From Sanghuangporus weigelae (taxonomy: Eukaryota > Basidiomycota > Agaricomycetes > Hymenochaetales > Hymenochaetaceae): 64,000 nucleotides of DNA. Under the pieces are notes generated by a model that searched no databases, was not told the origin of the DNA, and saw only the letters and a list, made by a program, of their open reading frames with translations. How positions within the stretch are numbered: the first letter of the stretch is position 1; each line of letters opens with the position of its first letter. The stretch is from contig CP137321.1 of the NCBI GenBank assembly GCA_033182465.1, forward strand, positions 1-64,000, written 5' to 3'. Below are positions 50,149 through 59,419 of the stretch, piece after piece. Both the position numbers and the translations under genes were made by a program.

Positions 50149-50752
50149 GGCGCGCAGCACTGAAAGAGGAAAGGAAAGAGAAAGAGAAGATGAAAGTAGA
50201 AGAAAGAGAGTTGAAAGGCCACGTCTTTTCGCATTTCTCTGTGACTTGTGCTTAGGGCGAGAGAACAATAACAATGACCACAGTCAGTGGTTCGTTGCAA
50301 CGCAGGGAGGACAATGAACAATGAACATTCTTTATTTGGATATATTATGTAACACAACATTTTCGACAAAACCATGACGCCGATACCTCCTTGTTTTGCA
50401 CATGATGGTCAGTGTTTCAAAAAAAAAAAAGAATACTTTTTTTTACAGTAATGTCGTAAGTAGCATGAATTCCTTGCACTGCTCGCTGTGTATCAGTGTA
50501 TGTGATAAAAATTGTCATAAAAACTTCATCACGTGCTGGCGCCTTTACGTATCGAGGCCACGTGCATACAATTACGTACGAATCGTAGAGGAGAGACAGT
50601 TCCTCAGAGTCTCGTCCTTCGATTCTCCCACAGACACGAATCATAAAGTTCGTGCGCAGACTCGGACGTACTCCATCATAGTAATCGCGATCAATGGCTG
50701 TTCTATAGTAGAACTGTCTAATGACAGAAGCGATCTCTGGAGTTTTTCTTTA

Positions 50753-50911
50753 GGCCCGCCCCGTTCGGCGACTTCACTTTTTAGTGATTCTTGGCGAAAA
50801 TCGTGAAACTTGGCGACTTGTCACAAAAAGTCACATATTTTCTGGCTGGAGCCCGTGATGGAAAATGACTTTGCCAAGAATCATGGAAAGTGAATGTTGC
50901 CGAACGGGGCC
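50753..50911. mobile_element. Tourist-like (PIF/Harbinger) MITE, 159 bp
   Basis: Non-autonomous element with terminal inverted repeats of about 40 bases: the right end is GGCCCCGTTCGGC read inward, and the left end matches it with a small insertion (GGCCCGCCCCGTTCGGC). The inverted similarity continues inward (TTCACTTT, ATTCTTGGC). Both ends are flanked by TTA (50750-50752 and 50912-50914). Ends in GGCC...GTTCGGC with a TTA duplication are characteristic of PIF/Harbinger MITEs. It ends 29 bases before the TATA box of the UGT gene. No coding capacity. Confidence 0.78.
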
Positions 50912-50939
50912 TTAGCCCGTTGCGCTTTCAGAAGCGACA

Positions 50940-50947
50940 TATAAAAA
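50940..50947 (+). promoter_or_regulatory. TATA box of the UGT gene
   Basis: TATAAAAA 75 bases before the ATG at 51022 and just downstream of the MITE. Confidence 0.55.
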
Positions 50948-51021
50948 GCAAGAGATATCCCGAAAGACTTCCCAGGAATCCCAGCCAACTTCTGTTTGCC
51001 TGTGCTTTGCGTAAGAGTACC

Positions 51022-53140
51022 ATGACTGCCTCTCAGCTAGTCCCAAGTAGACATATCGTCGCCGTGGCACTTCCCATGTGGGGTACGAACTCAAAGTCTT
51101 GCTGCTAAAGGATGTCCATGAATATTTCTATCCCATAGGCCACACCAAATCCTTATGCTCATTCGTAGTGAGGATCATAAAGCTTCGTCGCATACATGTT
51201 ACACTTTTCACGGACGTCATAAACCGTGAAAAGGTCCTCGAGGAGATCTCAAGACTCTTCGATGCTACGGAGACAGAAAATATGCAGAATCTCGTTAGGT
51301 ATATTTTATTGTAGACCTGCGAATGTTCCAAAATATGCTAACAATAATCCAGAGTTATTGTCTTGCCATCTGACACCGTACCTTATCAGTTTGATTTGTA
51401 CAAGTCAGCATTTGTCGAAGCATACAGATCTCTGCACTCGGAAACTTCGATCGCTGTCGCACCAAATAGCGATTCGGTTTACGAACCAGTTTCAAAACCG
51501 AATCCAGTGATTGTCGATGTAAGCTGGGACTTATCAACGTAGTAGTACGACGCTAATGTGATTGTACTTGACGATAAATAGTTCTTCTGCTACGAAATTC
51601 TGAAAGGAATCCGATCCATTAGCGGCTCTGAAGTTCCCGTATACGCGTGGCAATCTGCCTCTGCGACAGCAGTTCTATATCTTTACGGTCCGGAGACCTT
51701 TGGTGGCAAGGGAGATCTGGCAGAAAAGTTGAGCAAAATCACCACGAAAGATGCAAATGCTCGGGAGAAGGAGATTGCGATGGTATACGCCTAGCTTAGG
51801 GTTCTTTGGTGGCTATCATGCTGACGTTTTCGTGCGGATAGGTGTTCCGGGGCTCTGACCAGAAACTTCTTGTTTTACCTGGTCTTCCTCCGATGTATGA
51901 GCACGAACATATCCCACAAATCGTGCGTGCCTTGTTTTTTTTTTTTTTTTTTCACATACTTATTCAATCATCTTGCCCCAGAGAGCCATTCCGATCAACA
52001 TGGATAAAGTTGCTGCATTCTCGCAGTACAATCATAGGCAAGTGCTTCTCTCGTACGAACTGTAGTCAAAACGGAATCCTCGGGAAGGTTCCTTGCAGAG
52101 TGTGATGGTGTCATTCGCACTACTAGCAAGCTGTTTGAGGGAGAGGCTGTGGGAAAGTGGCAAGAACGGTATAGCTCCAGGCCGGTTTTTGCCCTGGGGC
52201 CCATCTCGCCTCCAGCTAGCGCGGAGGATATCGCTAGAGAGAGATCGAAGTCTGCTGTGGGACAGGAAGTCGAGGTGTTCCTCAACGAATCTCTCGATAA
52301 ATTTGGCCCGAATTCAGTTGTTTATGTATGTTTGCCTCCTTCATTCTAAATTGTTCTGATGATAATCAGTGTTATCTCGTTTGCAGATTTCGTTCGGCAC
52401 TGTCTGGTGGTCGTCTCAGCCAGAAAAGATATGGACCTTTATCGACGATCTTCTCGAGCTAGGCGTTCCTTTCGTCAGTATTTATGAGGCTCGCTCCATT
52501 TGCTATGAACGAGGCTAACTAATTTCAAAAGCTGATGAGCCATGCGTCCCGTGTTGCTACCGTTCCAGAACATGTGTCTGTCAAAGTGAAAGCCTCTGGT
52601 CTCGGATACTTTTCCAAATGGCTTCCTCAGCAGATGATCCTGCTTCATAAAGTACGATTCAGATTCAAACAAGTCACCAATTTGTTCTAAGCTATATCTA
52701 GGCATGCGGATGGTTCGTTACTCACTGTGGTCACAATTCAGTCATGGAGTCTCTTTCCGAAGAGGTTCCTTTGTGAGTTTTGTTCATGTATCGATGCTCG
52801 ACTTCCATTCAATTTCTTCTTTAGAATCTGCTGGCCATATGATGCAGATCAGCCGACAAACGCCGCGAACATTGTCACCGTGCATGGTGCAGGCTACGAG
52901 TTATTTGAAGTTCGTACCGGTCAAGGCCTGCTTCCGATTCATCGCCTCGGAGACAAGGCGCCTGTTGGCACCGTTGACGCGGTCCGTCAGGAGGCAATTG
53001 ACGTCCTGACCAAAGCTCGGGGTAAGGATGGAGAAGCCAAACGAGAGAAAGCACAGTGGTTCATGGAACAATTTGCGAGGAGTTGGGAAGAGGGTGGACA
53101 GGCCTGGATAGATATGAAGAAACTTGTTGAAAGTCTTTAG
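51022..53140 (+). CDS. UDP-glycosyltransferase (GT1)
   Basis: Enzyme of about 515 residues that transfers a sugar from a UDP-sugar to small lipophilic acceptors. Exons: 51022-51082, 51139-51298, 51353-51518, 51582-51782, 51842-51922, 51982-52041, 52101-52325, 52387-52473, 52532-52651, 52702-52772, 52825-53140. The N-terminus HIVAVALPMWGHTKSLCSF is the acceptor-domain GHxxP-like start. The C-terminal domain shows NSVVYISFGTVWWSSQPEK and the UDP-sugar-binding box: WLPQQMILLHKACGWFVTHC, then GHNSVMESLSEEVPLICWPY and DADQPTNA (about 377-424). The fifth intron has 18 T in a row; the sixth uses an acceptor three bases past the first AG to stay in frame (NHRQCDGVI). With the nearby P450 and FAD monooxygenase it may conjugate oxidised substrates. 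Confidence 0.9.
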
Positions 53141-53402
53141 TGATATTGCCAAAGTCCGTGTGTCTTCTCAAGCGAATCGTCTGTACATAAAGAATAAGAA
53201 CCATCAATAACTCGACGTGATGAGGAGTGACTGACGGTCGAGCACTGCCAGTCAGTGAAACACCGCTACGTAGTAAATAATATAAATTCAATCTGTATTC
53301 GTGGGAACCCTGGGCGTGTTGCTCTTGGCCGACGCGTCGCTGTTCTCTTAACCTCAACCCACCTCTCATCTACGTCTTCCTAAACGCTAAAAAACAGTGA
53401 AA

Positions 53403-54925
53403 ATGTCTGACGGTGAAGGTGGTGGAAAGAAATCAGGATATCGTCTTGAAATTGCAGCCTCTGCTAGGGCTCAGTGCAAAGGTCTGTTGGTTTCTGTATC
53501 TAAACCACATTTGCTGAGACGTGTTACTCACCTTCTGTCAAACCAACGTCAGGGCCAAAACCATGCAAAGGCGATTTCTCTATGTACTTACCTATCTGGA
53601 AGTAGGCGACTGACGCGTTCTTATAGGAACAAAGATTGCTAAGGGCGAGTTGCGTATGGGCTCTATCGTCGACTTTCGAGGAAACACGTCATTGTGCGTT
53701 CTGTCTGCTCCTCTTATACCTACTTTTCGTTCAACTTGCTCGCTTGACAGCGCATGGAGACACTGGGGTTGCGTCACGGAACGCATCATTATAAACATGA
53801 AAACCGCATTCGAAGACCCAGAAGAATTGGACGGGTTCGATGAACTTCCTGAGGTCTATCAGGAGAAAGTTCGAAAGGCATATGAAGTGGGACACGTAGA
53901 CGAAGAAGATATTCCCGAGAGTGCACGTAAATCGGAAGAATCTGACGAGGATGAAGATGGTGAAGACAAGAAGAAGAAGAAGAGCAAGGCAACGAAGAAG
54001 AGAGTTAGGGTTCGTAATTGTTTACTTTATTCATACGTGGTGATTCATCTTTTTCAAGGACGAGGATGGCGAAGAAGAGAAGGACGACGAGAAACCTAAA
54101 AAGAAGGCAGCTGCACCTCGGAAGCGCTCCAAGGTGCGTCGATGTTTTTCTTGTCATACTAAATATTAATTTGTCTCATAGAAATCTGATGCTGAGGATG
54201 AACACGAAAGCGAAGAAGAAAAACCAAAAAAGGCTCCCCGAAAGCGCCTCACTAAGGTGTTTTCATTCTTGTTCTTGTGAGACGCTTCATATTGACTTCC
54301 TGTCGTCGATAGAAAAATGAAGATGGGGATGAGGAAAAGAAACCCGCTGCTAAGCGTAGTCGGAAGAAGGTAAGCATTCTTTCTCGGCCCACCTACGATC
54401 GGCCTCCTAAGGCTACACTATGATTAGGCTGGAGATGAGGACGAGGGAGATGCTAAAGCACCAAAGAAGAAGGGCGCCGTTACGCCGTCGAAGAAGGCTA
54501 GTTCAAAAGCTAAGACCAAAGCAAAGAAGGCAAGTCCTTGATCCTACGTTTTTGGAAACCAGTAATATAATCGTGCATTTCGAAGGCCGATGCAGACGAT
54601 TCTGGTGAAGACTTCGGTGACGAACTTGACAAAGTTTCCGGAGACGAAGTTGAAGATGAGGAAGAGAAAAAGCCTAAGAAGGTGTGGATCATATCTCATC
54701 GTTCTGTGTAACGTACAATATCTAACACATCTCTCTAAACAGTCCACATCGAAGGCGAAGACAACCAAACCCTCCGAGGCCAAGCAAAAACCCAAAACAA
54801 AGCCCGCAACTAAGGTGAACGGAAGTGCAAAACCTGCGTCGAAGACGAAGAAGCCCGCTAGCTCAAAACCGAAGTCAAAAAAGACTGAGGAGACGATCGA
54901 GGAGGCTGATGAGGCTGATGAATAA
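53403..54925 (+). CDS. PARP-type zinc finger protein with modular Lys/Glu-rich tail
   Basis: Nuclear protein of about 336 residues. Exons: 53403-53481, 53553-53570, 53627-53693, 53751-54009, 54059-54133, 54182-54256, 54313-54369, 54428-54529, 54586-54681, 54743-54925. The N-terminal 90 residues form one PARP-type finger, which binds DNA breaks: YRLEIAASARAQCKGPKPC, KIAKGELRMGSIVDFRGNTS, FAWRHWGCVTERII, with Cys, Cys, His and Cys ligands in order. An acidic helix (DELPEVYQEKVRKAYEVGHV) follows. The rest is a chain of acidic-then-basic modules, each encoded by its own exon, all phase 0. There is no catalytic PARP domain, so it is probably a DNA-damage or chromatin accessory protein. Introns 2 and 8 start with GC; GT alternatives give stops. 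Exon 2 is only 18 nt. Confidence 0.9.
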
Positions 54926-55238
54926 GTGTACAATATGCGGTGATTGTGATAAACGGTTTTCGGTCTGTAGCTCCTCGGGCCTCTTCATTGACGCTTCCCG
55001 TTTTGTGTCTTGTATGGCAGTTTATCCTCTATGATATGTGTTAATTCTCAGATTTGATTCTTCTCTTATTAGCATCGTCCTGCTCTCCATCTCGCGACAC
55101 CTTCCGATTGCTTCGCTCCTCGCTTCTCGTACTCTAATGTTCCTCGTACTTCTCGTAGGCGTTCGCGTGTGTATATAGCATTCGTAATTTATTCTGTGCA
55201 GAAATACAGCTCGTTCTCAAATACTCGGTGCCTCCAAC
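54926..55238. other. Convergent intergenic region
   Basis: 3' flanks of the PARP-finger gene (+) and the P450 gene (-); T-rich, no gene seen. Confidence 0.6.
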
Positions 55239-57398
55239 TTACGCCCTTCTTTTTATCACAACTCTCAGTTCACCCAGTCTAAACACGAAAAAGCTGTTGA
55301 TTTCTTTTTCCCACTTGTCCTTCTCGACATACTCATTTCTCAGTTCCTCGACAAGGTCAATATCGAAGCGCTGTAGGAGTAAGGCTGTGACAGAGCGGAT
55401 CTCGGCAAGTGCGAGTGCTTTACCAGCACAATTGGCTGGACCGTAGGCGAATGGGATGTATGCGGAAGTGTCGTGGATGTAGTGCGCCGATGCTGAGTCA
55501 GGTTCTATTTTGGACGTCGGAGACTGCAGCCACCGTTCTATCCAAAATTTCTCGGGCATCGGGGAGAAGTAGCGTGCCTGACGATGCAGGACGTATGGAG
55601 AGATGTTAACTGATGTGCCTTCAGGTATGATACTACGTTTTAATCAGAACAAGTCTTTTGATGCTATCGTAGAGCTGGATGCGAATGCACGTACTGTTCC
55701 CCAATCCGCTTGCTCCCGGAACCAGCAGCAGGAGCACGTTGTAAATCGGTGGGAACAGGTGGCTGGAGGCGGAGCGTCTCATTGCTAGAACAAACAGGAT
55801 AGGACGAAGAGTCAGCCATTTCTTCGTAACAAAATTCAATTCGACGCACATAACAGCATTCAAGATCTTCAATTCCGAAAGCTTGACAAAGTCGAATGGT
55901 TCACCATCTCCAGGAGGGAACGCTTCGTCAAGCTCATTCCTCAACCTCGCCAAGACTTCCTTGTTCGTCATTAAATAGTAGAAAATGTTGCTAATCGTCG
56001 TCGCAGTCGTATCCGAACCGGCCACAATCGCAACTTTGCAATTCTCCCGCAGGAGCGCAAGTTCGTGTGAGACATTCCCGTAGGGCATAGATGATTTTTC
56101 CGAGTGGCTGAGGGCCGTGTCGGAGTCTTCGCTTGCCAAGTAGTAAAACAAGTCTTTCACCCTGGCTCCACGATCCGATCGTCTAGCGACGCAATCATTC
56201 ACGAATTTGGTGAATTTTGCCATCGCGGCGACCACGAAAGGCAGTTTATGCACAATATGGACGGACCATGGAAGCCGTTGGAGTAGTGCTTGAGCTCTTG
56301 AAATGAGAAATCAGCTAACTTTGTAAAAGGAAAATACGAAAACACCGACTTCATTTGCTCGGTTATCATTCCCCAGATACCGGACGTATCGCCCTCTTTC
56401 ATAAGTTCGAAAGCTCCGCCGAACCTACCGTCAAATAAATCAACATAGCAAATTGGCTGTCAAATCCACCTGAACTTACACCATATCACCCATAAAATCA
56501 AATGCGAATCGACTCATCCACATAGCGAAGTCAGTGCTCTCGCCCTTTTCGGCAAACTTGTCAAGCTCTTCCGCAAGCTGTAAAGCGCGTCTCACGACTG
56601 TAGGCGAGTATTCCTTGATAGCTGCTGTGCTCAAGCCTTTTGCCCATGGCTTTCGCAGCTGAGCGTGCTCCGAAAGATCGCGAATTGCGACGACGTTCGC
56701 GGGAACATGAGGGATGCGAGCACCATCAAACACTTCCATGTGTCAATTAGCACCTTCAATCAAAGACGAATAATTAAGAGAAAATGAACACACTCGGTCC
56801 CTTGGGCATTCCGTCAGAACCCATTATCTTCGGGATAAGTGACGCATCGACGAAAGAGAGTTGATTTGGCCCTGAATGAATCATATTAGTGGCGCTGAAT
56901 GCTTTATACACATGGACCACAAAGCCGACTTACCAACACGCACGTATGGTCCATACTTGTCATGCAGCTCCTTCAGAGTCTCATGCCACTTTCCCTTGAT
57001 AGTCTCACGGGCAAGCCAGAATTGCGAGACTTTAGCCAGGAAAGGTCCGGGATACCTCGCAAGAGGATGCCAAGGAGAGACTCGATATATAGCGATGCTT
57101 GAAAGAAGAGAAGCATAGTAGACGGAGAAGCCGGAAAGTACCGCAAGCCCTTCCGAATAGTGGTGCAGAAGGAATACCGACGATGCCAATGGTACCACAA
57201 GCAAGAGAAAGACGGTGGCAAGCTCACTCGACGGGAGGATTTCGAATCTTTTGTAGATCAAATAGGTCACCTGAAATGGGCGTTTGGTGAATCAACGTTA
57301 GACACAGCACGAGAGGGAAGACATACCAGTCCAGATGCTGCAGGGACCAGCATCGACTCGATGGGTGCGAGCCTGGGGATGGAACTGAAGACATCCAT
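55239..57398 (-). CDS. Cytochrome P450 monooxygenase
   Basis: Membrane-anchored haem monooxygenase of about 585 residues. Exons: 57398-57327, 57270-56934, 56871-56794, 56732-56480, 56424-56338, 56296-55850, 55784-55695, 55632-55239. The N-terminus has two or three hydrophobic segments (ATVFLLLVVPLASSVFLL). Then comes HPLARYPGPFLAKVSQFW, the proline-rich hinge, followed by KLHDKYG-type ELHDKYGPYVRVGPNQLSF. The oxygen-binding I helix reads AIVAGSDTTATTISNIFYYL, the ExxR motif is NETLRL, and the haem loop is PFAYGPANCAG with C523 as iron ligand. The plan (ER N-terminus, hinge, CYP5037/CYP67-like middle) is typical of basidiomycete P450s; no CYP name can be fixed by eye. The fifth intron, 41 nt, is the shortest in the window. 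A TATA box precedes the ATG. Confidence 0.9.
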
Positions 57399-57444
57399 CA
57401 CAAGAGAGGACAGATGCGTCGTGTAAGTGAGTGATCCAGTTGTT

Positions 57445-57452
57445 CCTTTATA
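57445..57452 (-). promoter_or_regulatory. TATA box of the P450 gene
   Basis: TATAAAGG on the minus strand, 47-54 bases before the ATG at 57398. Confidence 0.5.
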
Positions 57453-58016
57453 CGACGCGAAACCAGCCTCCGATAAATTGACCTATTCCAGTGCTCTGGA
57501 CCCCAAAGAGAAGGTACGCCGCCCCGATGCATGAGCCGTAACTGCATGAGTTGATAGGGATGGAGCGCGCCTGAGAACGGAAGCCCCAAGACAAGCGGAA
57601 TCTTCGACAGGATAGTGGCGTATAATAGGTCTCAGCGCTCGATCTTCGATTCTCAAATGCAGTCCTAAGAAAAACTCACTCACCTGAAACGCGAGAACGT
57701 CCCGGGGAGGATGATTCTTCCTAATATAGAACTCAATTTACTGATCAAGTTCAGCTAGAACTTGGGAGTTATCCGTCGGGCCAGAGATAGTCCTTGCTTG
57801 CAGGAGCTTCTCATGGTTCGACGAGCATCGCTATCCATAGCTTCGCATTTAAGATCGAGAAAGGACACCGCTTCGTCTTGACCAGATGTAGAAAATAAGC
57901 TTTCAGACCTTGAAGGATATCGTTATCTCATTGAGGTACCGGGCAGCGTACGTCACAGCATGCATGATTGCTTTCCCGAAGACGATTGATTATCCCGATG
58001 TTGGAGATCGTTTCTC

Positions 58017-58554
58017 ATCGATGACAGTAACTGGATTTCCTTTCTCCAATTGAAAAAATGGATAGGAGGTCTGTTGCAAATCGACGGAACTTCAGCATAA
58101 TCAGCGTCCGTAGCGGAGGAAGACTCACCGTCCAAGACACGCTCATTGTAATGATGAACAGCTTCAGAACGGCTTGTGATGTTGAACTGCGTAACCGACC
58201 CAATTGGGATAACAAACGCTTCATCATATTTAAATCCAAAGATAGACATGGGGATTGGGGGTGACCTGGAAGTACTGATGCGTTCACAACGCATTCGAGA
58301 AGATAATCGTCATTATGTATTACGGAGAGTCGGTAAGATGTCCCCATAGTATTGATCATTTTTCGAATTCTCTGAACCAGTGAAGCTCGCGGTAAGAGAT
58401 CGTTGATTGAACTACCAACAACATGAAAAAAACAAATTATGGGAATATACCTCCACGACTCACGTGCTGATGTGGAAGGTCGTTTCGCGATAAACTCAAC
58501 ACCTCGTTGCACGCGCGGCGGCGGTTTGTGACCGACTGCTGACGGAAGCTGACA
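58017..58554 (-). CDS. Possible split gene or relic, unrecognised
   Basis: Minus-strand ATG at about 58554 starts MSASVSSRSQTAAARAT and stays open to a GTATAT...TTGGTAG intron. The next part is open in two frames (STISYRELHWFREFEK and LVQRIRKMINTMGTSYRLS). After a possible GTAATA...GCATCAG intron comes IPMSIFGFKYDEAFVIPIG and FNITSRSEAVHHYNERVLD, then a good GTGAGT...CAACAG intron and a short last exon to a stop near 58017. I cannot find one frame that joins everything, so this is either a gene with a splice I misread or a decayed one. No family recognised. Confidence 0.27.
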
Positions 58555-59373
58555 TTTTGTGCAGAATTCGATTACTGTAATGACAGGTTTTGTACCGTTG
58601 TTCTATGAAACAGCCGTTTTTAACTCTTTGCTCAATGCCTAGACTTTCTGTCATGTTCTCCTTGGATTTCGACAATTCTGAATCGCTGTCAGTTGGCTCG
58701 AATTTTTTTGTCCAACTTGGCTGATTTTGAATCTGTTCTTGAAGGCAGACAATTTTTGCTAGTAGTTAAGAAAGAAATAGGTCAAGGCCCTTTGCGCTCT
58801 AACGAGGACATTTGAACAGAAAGCTGAAAGGGGGGAACTCTGGCCGTGTTCCGGAGCAATTGGTTTCTCATGAAGGTGCTGTATGATTCTATGTACATGC
58901 CGAGGTTCCCGCACACGAATGGAAGTAGTTCCGAGCGAAGGTGAGCGTTGAATGGATTATAGTAGTACTTCTGATACAATCCAATTTTTTGTACATTCTT
59001 GTGTGTATTTTATATTTGAGCAATTCATACTTGGCGATTCTAATATACGATAAGCCAGGAACTGACTAAACTGAATTACTTTCAGACGATTCCTGCCTGC
59101 CGAACCTGAACGGCCATCATTCTTGGGCGCTCTCGACACTGAGACATGGAGATCTATATTTAGCTTCTCTTTGATGTGATGCTGCGCCAAACTGCGCCTT
59201 GATTATCATGCGAAAGAGTTTATGAATTTTCTCAGACATCGAGAGACAAGACGCACACTGTGGTCCGCGACGATCGCAATCGTGAGGATTAAATTCAGAG
59301 GGCTCTGGAAGTGTTCACTGCGGTCACTGCGGAACGGCTGATTGGTGACGTCGAACGGCAACGCGCACCTTAG

Positions 59374-59380
59374 TATAAAG
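59374..59380 (+). promoter_or_regulatory. TATA box of the FAD monooxygenase gene
   Basis: TATAAAG 40-46 bases before the ATG at 59420. Confidence 0.5.
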
Positions 59381-59419
59381 TGACCTCAAGGGAACATGAC
59401 GACACATAACGACTTGAAT

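Larger units (their letters stand above)
50149..51021. other. Divergent promoter region with MITE
   Basis: Promoter space between the Cys-rich membrane protein gene (-) and the UGT gene (+). Next to the former is a purine-rich tract (50155-50215). A run of A at 50419-50430 and the MITE at 50753-50911 are the other landmarks. Short frames here are not supported. Confidence 0.55.
57399..59419. other. Divergent region between P450 and FAD monooxygenase genes
   Basis: Promoter space of about 2 kb for two divergent oxygenase genes, with one weak minus-strand candidate at 58017-58554. The remaining frames are unsupported. Confidence 0.5.
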
